64,000 nucleotides of DNA from Siphonodentalium dalli (lineage: Eukaryota > Mollusca > Scaphopoda > Gadilida > Siphonodentaliidae): NCBI GenBank assembly GCA_032622095.1, contig CP136069.1, positions 169,872,394-169,936,393 on the forward strand, in the 5' to 3' direction. The position numbers and the translations under genes are program-made. The notes below the pieces were generated by a model. It was not told where the DNA came from. It did no database searches and was given only the letters and a program-made list of their open reading frames with translations. Shown piece after piece: positions 12,421-22,913 of this stretch. Positions within the stretch are counted from its first letter, which is position 1, and every line of letters starts with the position of its first letter.

Positions 12421-12903
12421 TTACATGTATATATGTGACCCGCCATATCAAATCCAGTCGTAAGTCGGGATGTTTTTACCCTGTGCCAATGCATTCTCCT
12501 ATATATGTGAGTCGACCATAGGTCGCCTCGCATATATAAGAGAATGCATTGGCCTAACAATTTTTTATCATTTAAAAAAAATAAATGTTTCTTACCATTT
12601 TTAGGACATAAAATAAAAAACATCCATTACCCTGCAGGGAGCCCCACACATATATAGAAGCATATATAAGAGTGTCGTCTGCTCATGTTTATCTGGGGCT
12701 CTGTATGGGTGAAATTTTAAAATTGTTAAAGAATACAAGAACAAATTATTAAAATTGTAAAAAATTGTTAGGCCAATGCATTCTCTTATATATGCGAGTC
12801 GACCTATGGTCGACTCGCATATATAAGAGAATGCATTGGCACAGGGTAAAAAAATCCCGACTTACGACTGGATTTGATATGGCGGGCCACATATGCACAT
12901 TAA
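12421..12903. mobile_element. Two-hairpin foldback element, family B, full-length (copy B2)
   Basis: Outer arms are about 66-bp inverted repeats: the left runs through CCCGCCATATCAAATCCAGT and the right is its complement, ending CACATTAA with TTAA at 12900-12903. The left end reads TTAC, one base off TTAA. Inside are the B-type joint ACCCTGTGCC and hairpins at 12486-12552 and 12773-12839. The spacer carries the GGAGCCCCAC / GGGGCTC inverted pair in the opposite orientation to B1. No coding capacity. Confidence 0.85.
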
Positions 12904-13089
12904 CTAGTGCGCACATTCCTAACCTTTCTGAAACTACATTGTATGTGAAATATAATGTTCAGCGTCGAATACATTTTCGTACTCTTGCAGGGGCTAGATC
13001 AAGTGGTCGTTGCGCATGTCTATTCGATGGGAGGGGGTCCTTCTTCGTTGAACAATGGGAGGACAGAAGTCATGACAGCATCTAAAACT

Positions 13090-14972
13090 GTTCGCCTGCT
13101 TACTTACTAATGCGTACCAATTCGGTTTTCGGAAGAGTAAACACAACAGAAAGTTTACTGTGCATTTATTGACTACACGAAGGCGTTTGACAGCATAAAC
13201 AGGAATTATGCTTATGGGAGAATTTGGCAACTTATGGAATTAGTTCAAAATTAATTCGGACAATACAATCTCTCTTCACTTGTGTGAAGTTAAGGGTAAA
13301 ATTTAATTCACAATTATCCGAACATTTCGATTCGAGTTTCTGTGTAAAACAAGGTGATCCATTATCGTCCACACTTTTTTGTCTGTACCTCATTGATTTT
13401 GTTGGAGATTTGTTTGACAAATAATGAGAATTATATTGCAATGAATGATACTCCCATCCCTGCATTGCTTTATGCTGATGACACCTTATTGATTTCAAAA
13501 TTACATGAACAGTTACAAAGAGCTTTAGATGAAACGAGTAAATATTGTGAAAAGTGGGGTCTAAAAATAAACACAATCAAATATAACACAGTGGTATTTT
13601 CAGACTAGAAATAGGAAGAAAACTTGAAATTTGATATTGACAATGAGTGTTTAGATATTGTTGACTCATTCATGTATTTAGATGTTGAAATGTGTAATAA
13701 TGGCAGATTTAAAGTGTTAGAGAAAAGGTTAACACAGTTTATCACATAATTTGCCCATACAAGCAGTTTCATAATTATCGGTAAGTCACACGTTTAATAT
13801 CAGCGCGTGCGATGACGTCACGCAGTTCTTTAAATGACTTGCGATCGCTGCAGTTTATGATCGTTGTTTTCGGTGAAACTTCGCGTTGCTTCGCGTTTAT
13901 TTTATCATGTGATAAAAGGTATCTCACACTCGTCCTATTTTATACGCAATTTATCAACCTCGTCCACTAAATTCTATTTGAGCCTCGGTAAACCTCGGCT
14001 CAAATCAAATTTAGTGAACTCGGTTGATAAATTCTGTATAAAATAGAAACTCATATGAGATCCTCTATATAACCAATATGATCTGCTGAATGAGGCTTAC
14101 TTTGATCCAATACAAGCATGTAACTTATTTGATATATATATTGGTTCGGTGTTATCATATGCGTGTGGGATTTGGGGGTTCAATGACGCCCCTGATATTG
14201 AAATTTTGCACAGAAAGTTTTGCAAATATATTCTTAAAGTAAAGTCGTTAGCTAACAGCGATGCAGTCTTGGGTGAATTGTGTCGTTTCCCATTGACTAT
14301 ATTACGATTATATCGAATATTTAAGTATTGGATTAATTTAATTCAGGGGCAAAACTCATTACTCTGTAATGTATATGAATCAATTCGGAACGACTGTGAT
14401 TCCGTTTTGTCGCATAAGGAGAAAAACTAGGCATTTTTGTTGAAATCTACTTTGTTTAGGATATATGTGGTATAATTAAGATTTTATCATACCTGATTTG
14501 AAAGTAATTAAATCGCGTTTACGCGACCAGTTTATACAATCATGGCACGATTCTATAGATTCTTCATCAAAACTATGTACTTATGGCAAGATGAAATTGT
14601 TGTTCGAATATGAAACATATTTATCAACTGTCAAGCTACCGAAATTCCGAATAGCTCTGACGAAATGTAGAATAATTGCTCACTCTTTAGAAATTGAGAC
14701 AGATAGATATACATGCGTAGACAGGAAAAAGAGATTGTGTGAATGTTGTCAGATAAAAGCGGCTGAAAACGAATATCGCTTTCTACTGGTCTGTCTCGCC
14801 TTTATTGATGTACGGCGTCGTTATCTGAAAACATACTATTGTCACAGGCCAACCATACAGAACTTTTATATACTAATGAAAAATTTATCTAGATTTTCAT
14901 TGAATCGGTTAGCAAACTACTTACATCACAGCTGCATTAGAAGAGATACATTGTTGTCCTCAATGACTTAGT
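13090..14972 (+). pseudogene. Decayed LINE retrotransposon (LINE copy 2)
   Basis: RT-encoding remnant with several frameshifts and stops. In order: AYQFGFRKSKHNRKF (near 13110), CAFIDYTKAFDSINR (near 13160), a palm region with CVKQGDPLSSTLFCLYLIDF (near 13342), PALLYADDTLLISKL (catalytic YADD, near 13465), KYCEKWGLKINT, then SVLSYACGIWGFNDAPDIEI (near 14148). The C-terminal part at 14498-14971 contains RLCECCQIKAAENEYRFLLV, the cysteine/histidine-like tail common in invertebrate LINEs. About 290 bp between roughly 13783 and 14070 are foreign and include the palindrome at 13919-14061. No endonuclease domain was found. Not functional. Confidence 0.85.
13919..14061. repeat. Palindrome with symmetric same-strand CTCG boxes (P1)
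   Basis: Three nested stems pair across the centre: ATCTCA/TGAGAT; a 23-24 bp middle stem (CTATTTTATACGCAATTTAT with its partner at 14023-14045); and an inner stem CACTAAATTCTATTTGAG. Between stems lie CTCG-type boxes at 13929, 13959, 13984, 13994, 14019 and 14050, all on the same strand. Their spacings are 30, 25, 10, 25 and 31. A pure palindrome would place complementary boxes on the right arm, and it does not. It is inserted in LINE copy 2. Confidence 0.8.
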
Positions 14973-15179
14973 AAACTGGCAATTTAGAATTTAGATTATA
15001 TGTATAGTGTGATTGATGCAGGCCCGAGCACCCCCTTTGTGTGATTCTGGTTTCTTCTGACGTTCCGGCCTCATCATGAAAATCACACTATCTAGTTGGT
15101 GAAAATGTAGTGAATCGTGGACGCCGGAAGAATCCTGAGTCACTCATGGGTCTGTTCGAGCTGGTACACGAGCATATGT
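14973..15179. other. Short non-coding interval
   Basis: Follows the end of LINE copy 2. It contains no recognised poly-A tail or gene. Confidence 0.4.
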
Positions 15180-15308
15180 TACGCATATACAACATTGTAA
15201 CTTTCAGAAAACAATTCAATCTAGTTAAGGTCCCCAGCGGCCATCCGTTGGGGACCTTAACTGGATTAAATTGTTTTTTGAAAGCTACACAATGTTGTAT
15301 ATGCGATA
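15180..15308. repeat. Near-perfect 128-bp palindrome
   Basis: The left arm, from ACGCATATACAACATTGT through AGTTAAGGTCCCCA, is mirrored by TGGGGACCTTAACT through ACAATGTTGTATATGCG. The central turn is near 15243. Mismatches are limited to a few small islands. It has no CGAG boxes, unlike P1 to P3. It can form a long cruciform or RNA hairpin. Confidence 0.85.
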
Positions 15309-16383
15309 AATGTATTAATACCCATTTACATGCAATACAACTACTTGACTTGAATCATGTTAAAAATAAACGGTGTAGTTCGTTTTGGTAACTGCATATA
15401 GCGAGGAATTGTGGTCACTAGTTTCGGTGCGATTTGACGACCTACTTGTATTGACAGTAATCTAACTGTACTTTTACTGCATCATAGCACAATGACCTGC
15501 TATCATGAACGTGGCGACGTGGTGCCTCACCCCTAGATCATGCCATATTCTACTCCAGCTATACCCCCGTAGAGATCATACTCCACTAGTTATAAACCTG
15601 GAAATTGTTGATCAATCATTCTGAACACAACGTGGTTGTTCTCTTAAATAGAGAGTTTTCTTAACAATATTCCATTAGGAACTTTGTTACGTTACCTGTT
15701 CAATGGGTATGTAGAGTTAAAGTAACCAACATGCAAAGTAACACTGCAACTAATAAAATATTGTTTATTAACAGTCTAATTTAAGACGTCAATAAATATA
15801 CTGTTGTTCGCTTTTTAGCTGATTATCACATTATATAAATCGCCGTGCGGTACAATTATTTGAGGGCGATCTACGAGAGTGACCAAGTTAAGAAAGCTGC
15901 ATTTAAATTGTCCTATCTCATGGTAAAGATCGAAACTCTTTATAAATGTGAGTGGTAGAATGTTCTACTTATTCAAACGTGGCACCTAAAAGACACAAAT
16001 GTTGAGAACAGTGTTCTATCTCCGTGGCAAAAACTGGATTTGGAGGCTTTTCTGACCATTAATTTTCTTTTTCTGGCATTTTCGAAAGTACAATAGACAA
16101 CATAAAATATTGACAGCAGCGCAAGTGTTGCAGCGCGTCGAAATGGGACATTTTAAAAATGCCAAAAATTAAAACGCCATTGTTTCAGAATCAACTGCAG
16201 TGGAGCTGGGACATTCTGGTTCTCGAGCGACGATATCTTCATACACTCTCTGGAATAACGCCAATATAAAAATAGGAAACCCTATCAATTTTGTTGCATT
16301 TTTTACAAGATCTGCAAGAAAACGGCAATTTCCACACGACTGACAATAAAAACTCAACTTACAAAATGCGTACACATTTTATT
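15309..16383. other. No recognisable gene
   Basis: Non-coding sequence with no supported frame, RNA gene or repeat. Confidence 0.45.
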
Positions 16384-17830
16384 ATCTTAAATAGCATCCG
16401 ATGTCAGCTGAACTCCTCAAAGAACATTTCAAAACCCATTGTCTGAAGCTCGACCCCACCCTCCCTGATAAGAAATTCCTGCGGAGGACACGATTTCTAT
16501 GTCATATTGAACCATGATTGTCATGTACCCAGTTCTCATGCAAAATGACAAATAGATACTGGATTCTATACAATAAGCTACCCTTGTCCACGACGCCTGA
16601 TGCAATGCTTCAATGGCTTCAGTATAGAATAAACTCCAGAATTATATCAACTAATAGCTTCCTGAACATAGCCGATATTTTACAAGATGACACAGTTGTG
16701 CGTTGTAAAGAAAAGAAGGAAGCCATATCACATATATTTTGGGAATGACACGTTCACGATTTTCTGAAAGATATTCATTCGTGGTGTAACCGAAATAACG
16801 TCAACTTGAAAGCGACAAAGTGAATAATGACAATAGGGTCCCGCTGTGTAAGTGGAAACTATATCACTAATTTATTCTGGTTTATAGTAAAACAATATAT
16901 CTATTGAACAAAATTCACACCAGAAAAACTAACAATTCCATCATTTCTAGGATATTTTTTCTTTCGATATAAATGTGAAAAATATAATGCGCACCCTGAA
17001 TTGAGATTGGAAAAGTTCGAAAAAGACTGGTTCTTGCTAAAATTTGCCGTGCATGAAAATTCACAATAAGTACTCTTATTACTATCAGTATTAGTATTAG
17101 TATTATATATTACTAGTACTATTCATAGCCGTCATTGGGTCGCCGTGAAGGAACACCGACAGGCCGACCAGAGTACATAATCAATTACTACACCCCTTCC
17201 TTGTTTATATATACCCTCATAACATGTTCCTATACTCTTTTAGAGATACTATATCAACTTGTTTACCACCGATAACAGTCGAACTTCACCCACGGAACTA
17301 AGGCTACGTTCACACACACCGACACATTGCCCGCCAAATTTGCACGCAATTCGTCAAAAGAGGATAATATTTGTTAATACATGTTATAAGAATGATACAT
17401 CTTGAATTCATAAAATGTTTTCTGTAACCATTAGAGCACATGATTTCAGATATGAAACACAAAGCCCGATTACACGGTTTAATCTTAAAATTGTTTTACA
17501 TACATAAAATTTCCTGCGCATATATGATTTCAGGCCTAGGAGTTGCCCACATATATGGTGGTAACTGTAAATCATACACGCATATTATACTAAATATTTA
17601 GCACATCGTCAATTACTGCAATTAGTCTGAGAGGTTCCCCCGGCGTGTGGACGTAGCCTCAGTCGGGACATGCCCAACCTAGTTCCTTGAGTTGTAAGTA
17701 AGCCATGTATACCTGGAAGCTGGTATATGTCTGCAGAGAGTGTATGTTTGTTGTTAAGACATTGTTTAGATTTTTCCTGTATTGTATATAATATGTACCA
17801 TTATTATTCAATAAAAATAAAAAACAAAAT
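16384..17830 (+). pseudogene. 3' end of a decayed LINE (LINE copy 3)
   Basis: The C-terminal part of an ORF2-like protein is readable through stops: KKFLRRTRFLCHIEP near 16470, MLQWLQYRINSRIISTNSFL near 16602, KKEAISHIFWE near 16716, FLKDIHSWCNRNNVNLKA and FEKDWFLLKFAVHENSQ (ends near 17069). The cysteine/histidine zone is damaged. A TTAGTA-rich microsatellite follows at 17080-17125. The sequence up to an AATAAAAATAAAAAAC tail near 17809-17825 is a plausible 3' UTR, with a MITE (17298-17662) nested in it. The RT domain itself is missing. Confidence 0.75.
17298..17662. mobile_element. Short TIR element (MITE), unassigned superfamily
   Basis: The left end CTAAGGCTACGTTCACAC and the right end GTGTGGACGTAGCCTCAG are inverted copies with two differences. 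The 365-bp body has no open frame of note. It lies within the 3' region of LINE copy 3. The target duplication is not clear, so the superfamily is left open. Confidence 0.7.
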
Positions 17831-18391
17831 ATATTATATATGCCTAATAGTATTACCTTGAGGGCGTTCCATTTTTTACTATGAGTTTCTTGTTGTTGAT
17901 TTTTTCAGTCTGTCACAACAGAGCACGAGCTAGTCGACAGCAGGCAAATATTCCAGCTAATTTAACGACCGTCGAACATGGCATTTTGGCTGTGCAGACG
18001 TACCATAAGAGTGTTCATAAATTGATATTGTTGCCACGCCCTGTCTGTAAAGTAATGTACACTTCTCCATAACGCCGGTAACCAATATGTGCCGCCCGGT
18101 AAAACCAAGTGAATGGTCATCGATCCACAAACAGTTGTGCGATTGTCCCAGGCAGTTTGGCGTCAACAAGAAGCAGCCAGCTTAATAGATGACAGGTCAG
18201 GAGACTGACTAGAGAGCTTTCGTGGAGAATAGACAACATGCCATGTATATCCGATGGTTTATTTATCAAGTTTACTATACTGACGTTTTCAAGATTGTTG
18301 GAAATACGCTGTATCTGAACTTTACAATTTCATTTATATTCAGTAAGGAATAAAATAAGGGCTGCAACAGGGAGTAATTAACACAGCGGAT
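17831..18391. other. No recognisable gene; may include the 5' region of the 18392 exon
   Basis: Non-coding sequence directly upstream of a signal-peptide exon. A promoter is expected within or upstream of it if that exon is exon 1, but no convincing TATA or initiator element can be singled out. Confidence 0.35.
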
Positions 18392-18479
18392 ATGACCACG
18401 AGGCAATGGATCTGTTTGGCAATGGTGGCAATGTCAATTGATGTTGTTTCAAGCAGGACCTTTCACATCCCGCCGTATT
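18392..18479 (+). CDS. Signal-peptide first exon of a secreted or membrane protein
   Basis: An ATG at 18392 opens 29 codons that read as a secretory signal: MTTRQWICLAMVAMS, then IDVVSSRTFHIPPY. The hydrophobic core is about residues 6-15 and a small-residue cleavage zone lies around VSS. The exon ends at TATT with a consensus donor GTAAGT, leaving phase 1. Phase 1 is what the first C-type lectin exon at 43595 requires, and most exons of that gene use phase 1. The link would need a 25-kb intron holding several transposons, so joining them is only a possibility. An alternative is exon 1 of a different, unseen gene. Confidence 0.6.
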
Positions 18480-18617
18480 GTAAGTATACATACTGTTATA
18501 TATATTTACCCAATTTATAATTATTGTTTTACATGATGATACCATTGATGCCATTCAGCGCGTGCACCACGATATTCAGCCGATGTTCACAAGACGTCCA
18601 AAATCGCCGTCGGATTT

Positions 18618-19566
18618 TTTGAATTGAAACATATTTTATTTGTATAATCTACAAAAGGGATTGGGGCACAAGTTTTTTGCAACTTATGAAGCCCCTCTCC
18701 CAACACAATATAACAACACCCACGAAATCAAGATGACGATACAAACGTATTTACATGGTGATAAGTTTTGAGGTACGTAATATGTATTGCCTTCCAGAGA
18801 TTATCGGGCTAGATCGATATCGAGGTTGGTTATTTGCCGAGGAAATTTGTATTTAAAGAATGCCACTACATAATGGATGTTTGGTACGATTGGCGCGAGT
18901 GCTACTATAATTAGTATTATATTATATTATTAGTATTTGTATTATGGAGGTAAAAGTAATGAAACACTTGTATTCGATTTTGGTTACTGCTGTGCTGTGA
19001 AAGGCAATACAGATAGTTAATCAGAACGAAATATTCGAATGAGGTTTGTCCATATGTGAGGTGACTGCCACGTGACAAATTTTAATTCCGGCTGATTCCG
19101 GAAGCATTTTTAAGTCGATTCGAAAGTAAAACAAATATGATCATTTAGGGATCGAAACGCTTAGTCGCTGCAATATATTGCCGTGTGGTGAGAAATAATT
19201 TCTAATGTTTTTTGGGACGAGACATGGGGTATTCCACACATGAGTTCTGAAGCATCGATTATTGTGATATTTTCACGGGTCAGTTTCTCAGAAAATTCGG
19301 AGCGCTCTCTTTGATACAATGAGCACATGAAGAAATAGTGATAGGCGTCCTCATATCGATTTCCACAGGAACATGCGGCGTAACATACAAAGACGTCACC
19401 AGAGCATCGATCACGGGTCTGATTCTGACATCCCGTTGATATTGAATTGACGGCATTACCGACGTCTAGGAGACGTCTAGATAGTCTGATAGTCTGGACG
19501 TCGTGGCGACTGGTGGGTGCTATCTGGGGAATTAACCATAGCCTTCTGAGAGCTTCAATAACGCTT
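18618..19566 (-). pseudogene. 3' end of a decayed LINE, minus strand (LINE copy 6)
   Basis: On the minus strand a frame stays open from about 19566 down to a stop at 19161. It contains the cysteine/histidine tail of Jockey-like ORF2 proteins: FVCYAACSCGNRYEDAYHYF followed by FMCSLYQRER. Downstream, at 18620-18700, the minus strand reads CTTGTGCCCCAATCC and then AATAAAATATG with an A-rich end. This matches the 3' UTR style of LINE copy 5 (ACCTGTGCCCCGATCC near 32430). A TTAGTAT-rich microsatellite is at 18910-18945. No RT core remains. Confidence 0.75.
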
Positions 19567-20398
19567 CAATAAGAGCACCATGGGGGGGGGGGGGGGTCTC
19601 TAACAAATGCAGTGGCAGGGTCGAAAAAACAAAACAATTCCGTTACATCTCCACCCACCCCACCCTATATGTGTAAATTGTTATCCTTCCAGACCAACCT
19701 TTTGGGACCGACCCCCCCCCCCCCAAACATGCGCGAATGAATCAGATTAAATAAAAACGATAATATAATGAAGTCTGATTGTTTCCAACAGATGTCTTTT
19801 AGCATATTCAAATATATAAAATAAGTGGAATGGTAGTAACCTTAGAACAAATATGTTCATAAATGCAAGAGAGAAAAAAACAAAAAAAACATTGCCCACG
19901 AATTAGCACTGGTTGCCGAAGTGATGCCTCCAGTTGTGTTGCTAATTCTGAAATACTTCTGAGCGGCAATATATATGAAATATTATTATTCATTATATTT
20001 TAGTTTATTTCATAACATAATGACATGCAGTCACGGCAATGATACGTCAATAAGGTGACAAACCTGTGAGAAACGTGCGTCATCACGTGATCGAATCCCC
20101 TCACTGTTATCCCCTAAACATAAATACACGGAAATGCACGAGTGTGTTAACGGGTTTGTTGATACGGCACGAGTTAGCGCGGAAGGATATATTGAGAGGA
20201 GCAGCCGTAAATTGTGTCATTGCGCGATGGCACAAGTGTCGTTTTGTGTGTATTGCACATCACCGTCCCAGAATCTGTACATTACGGGTCAGACGCCCGT
20301 TTTGCCAAAATTTCCTGGTATTTCAAAATGAATTTTATCAAAATCTGTTAGGAAAATCATTGTGAAATTTGGTACAAGCGATAATTGTGACACACTAT
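19567..20398. other. No recognisable gene; G and C homopolymer runs
   Basis: Non-coding. There is a run of G near 19581-19596 and a run of C near 19711-19723. The open frames at 20066-20365 overlap in two registers and match no family I recognise. Confidence 0.4.
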
Positions 20399-20799
20399 CT
20401 AACCCTTTACCCAACAAAACGGCCAAAACCGGCCAAATAAAGCTTCAACAGCCTAAAATATATTCGGTCCGTCTCAATAGAACCATACAAATATGGATAT
20501 CATTGGAACCGGCTCCTTGACCACATTGTGATAGTTACAGTTATTCCCTGTGCCAATGCATTCTCTTATATATGCGAGTCGACCATAGGTCGCCTCGCAT
20601 ATATAAGAGAATGCATTGGCCTAAAAAAAAACTTTTTTTTAACACTTTTTGCCATTTTTTCTTACATTCTTTAACAATTTTATAATTTTTAATGTGTTAA
20701 GCCAATGCATTCTCTTATATATGCGAGGCGACCTATGGTCGACTCGCATATATAAGAGAATGCATTGGCACAGGGCCGTTCTGTTGGGTAAAGGGTTAA
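20399..20799. mobile_element. TTAA two-hairpin element, family A (copy A2)
   Basis: The left flank is CTAA (one change from TTAA), then CCCTTTACCCAACA. The right end is TGTTGGGTAAAGGG followed by TTAA at 20796-20799. Hairpins lie at 20553-20619 and 20702-20768. The arm from GGCCAAAACCGGCCAAATAA to the first hairpin is on the left, as in A1. It is close to 400 bp long and has no gene. Confidence 0.9.
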
Positions 20800-20869
20800 G
20801 AACCATCGACCAATTGGATATTATAACATAATTTACATCACTTTTATGGCATGAGAAATATTTTAAATT

Positions 20870-21665
20870 TCACTGTTTTCAGGTACCAAGAACTTCTGGA
20901 AAATATATTTTTTTCAAAAGTGCAGTTCATATATCCATGATATCATATCTCAAGATCATGAGAGGCAACTACCCATAAATAATTTTCTACATTGGTTGAT
21001 TTCCATGCCACGCCTGTCGATCAATGAACAATTGGGATGAGATGAGTTGTGGGTCATGGGTTCTTAACCAAGTTAATGCTGACCACCATATCTCTTAACA
21101 CTGTGGCCTAATTCCTGTTGATTGTTCCCTGCTTGTGTGGACCACACTGGATATCAACATTTGTTTGCATTGGGCCGGAATATTTGTGACTGCTTTATTC
21201 TTCATTATAATATATGGGGGTATGATGCTATATTATGTAATTAAAAATATAACTCAACATTATGATACAAATGAAGCCTCCTCTTATAGAGCCAAGACAA
21301 TAAGATATTTGGAGATCGGAATTTTGTGTGAAATTATTAATTATTCTAGCAGTTCTTGGAACCGAAAGGGGCAAACAATTAAATACAAGTTTCAACATCT
21401 CAACATTATTAAAACCCATTGTTTTTGCTGTCTCTTAATTATTGCTCAGATTCTACATACAATGAAGATGATGGTATGTGAAATTCAAGATTTTTTTGGC
21501 CAGATAGATCCAGAGAAATTCTTTGTCGAAAATCTCTTGCCATTTTTGGCTGAATTTATGCAAAACGTGCTTCTCCCTTTAGACATACAGGCTTATACGG
21601 TGTATTTAGGCACACATATGTACACGGCTTGTTTTGTCATGTGTGATGATGCTTTTATTGTATAG
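20870..21665 (+). CDS. Hypothetical open region, 176-codon ORF preceded by a second open stretch
   Basis: Not recognised. A 176-codon frame (21135-21665) is longer than expected by chance in this AT-rich DNA. It begins with a likely membrane-spanning segment (HWAGIFVTALFFIIIYGGMM) and ends CFVMCDDAFIV. Upstream, after a good acceptor-like TTTCACTGTTTTCAG at 20870-20880, another frame runs to about 21040 (NFWKIYFFQKCSSYIHDIIS). The two are separated by stops near 21040-21100. It could be a degraded transposon gene or two exons of an unknown gene. No family motif can be named. Confidence 0.25.
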
Positions 21666-22055
21666 TTCCTTTTATTTCATTCTTGAGAAGAACGTCATAT
21701 ACGTCATTTGACGTTCCGCGGATTTATAAATACGGAACAGAAATAACACTTTACTTCTATGAATAGGCGTGTAAAAATATAGTTGAGTTCCTAGTTAATG
21801 GACGTTCCCTTGGAAGGACTGGAACCAAGTTAGAAAGAACATTATTCTATCAGCTGATTTAGTTTTTATTCGAGTTTGTCCCATTGTTCCACCTCGGTCT
21901 GAACCATGTGAAAATGGTTCATCACTTCAGTGCTACATTGACCAATCTTCAGACTAATGGATACGCGCATTATCCCACGGACATAGTTGCGAAAATCGAA
22001 CGTGCCAACCATTCATGTTTTGTATGAAAAAAATCGCTTCAACAAAAACCTTTAG
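21666..22055. other. No recognisable gene
   Basis: Non-coding interval before element D1. Confidence 0.4.
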
Positions 22056-22558
22056 TTAAAGACACGGTTGGCCTTGGCGGTGGGTATCCTGTGAAAATAT
22101 CTCCACCCGTCAAAAACCGCAACAAACAGAAAGAACATCAAAATGTAGATAGACTTTGTCCGTATACAAATAAGAAATATCGCATAATCATTATGTTATG
22201 GTCATATGTTTGACCATTGTTATGTAAACAAAAGCATAAAAAGTTACTTTTCTGGTGTTTGTTTATATTATGATTGTAAACATAAAGAGCGTTCTTTGTT
22301 GGTGAATACCTGATATGGAACTAATAAAGAGCGTTTATGCCATTTGTGTGTGATTAGCCAGTAGCATTGTGCTGTCTTCTGTAACACAATCAGGCTCTTG
22401 CTTGGGGAAAATATAGTATGGTCTTTATGATAACATGCTGTTTACGCGATGGTCATGGTATATATGAACGGAACTGTGTGCGTTTTAATGTTTTTCTGTT
22501 TACGGTGTTTGGAACAAATATGAATATTTTCGACTATTAAGGCCGCACGTGCCTTTAA
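22056..22558 (-). mobile_element. TTAA element, family D (copy D1)
   Basis: TTAA at 22056-22059 and at 22555-22558 bound a 495-bp body. Read on the minus strand it begins AAGGCACGTGCGGCC and ends GGCCAACCGTGTCTTTAA. Ends are imperfect inverted repeats (AGGCACGTGCGGCC against AGACACGGTTGGCC). Two other copies are at 43754-44253 and 46954-47446 in the opposite orientation. No coding capacity. The TTAA target fits piggyBac-type mobilisation. Confidence 0.85.
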
Positions 22559-22913
22559 TGGTTATGAGCTTAACGGTGGTTATAGTGCAGCGCTAAACCA
22601 AGTATACTCTATATAAAGCTCGAATAAATTCACATAGTCAGGCACATCCTGAATTAAACTATTATATTTATATTTAACTATTCTAATATATTATATTTAA
22701 CTATTTTATTTATATTTAACTATTCTAATGCGGGGGTCAACAATCAATAAACTGTCACAAAGTAGAGTCCCGTTCACCACCACCAATGGCCCATACAACT
22801 CCACTCACTGTTCCGTTCCTCTCAACGACGTCAAGCTTACGCAGATGACTTCCGTCACCTAGCTGATTACAGCGGCGTAGCTTTTGTCAAAATTGGACAG
22901 TCAGTACAAACTT
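22559..22913. other. Non-coding, short AT-rich direct repeats
   Basis: The word TATATTTAACTATT recurs three times between 22665 and 22728. No gene is seen. Confidence 0.45.
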
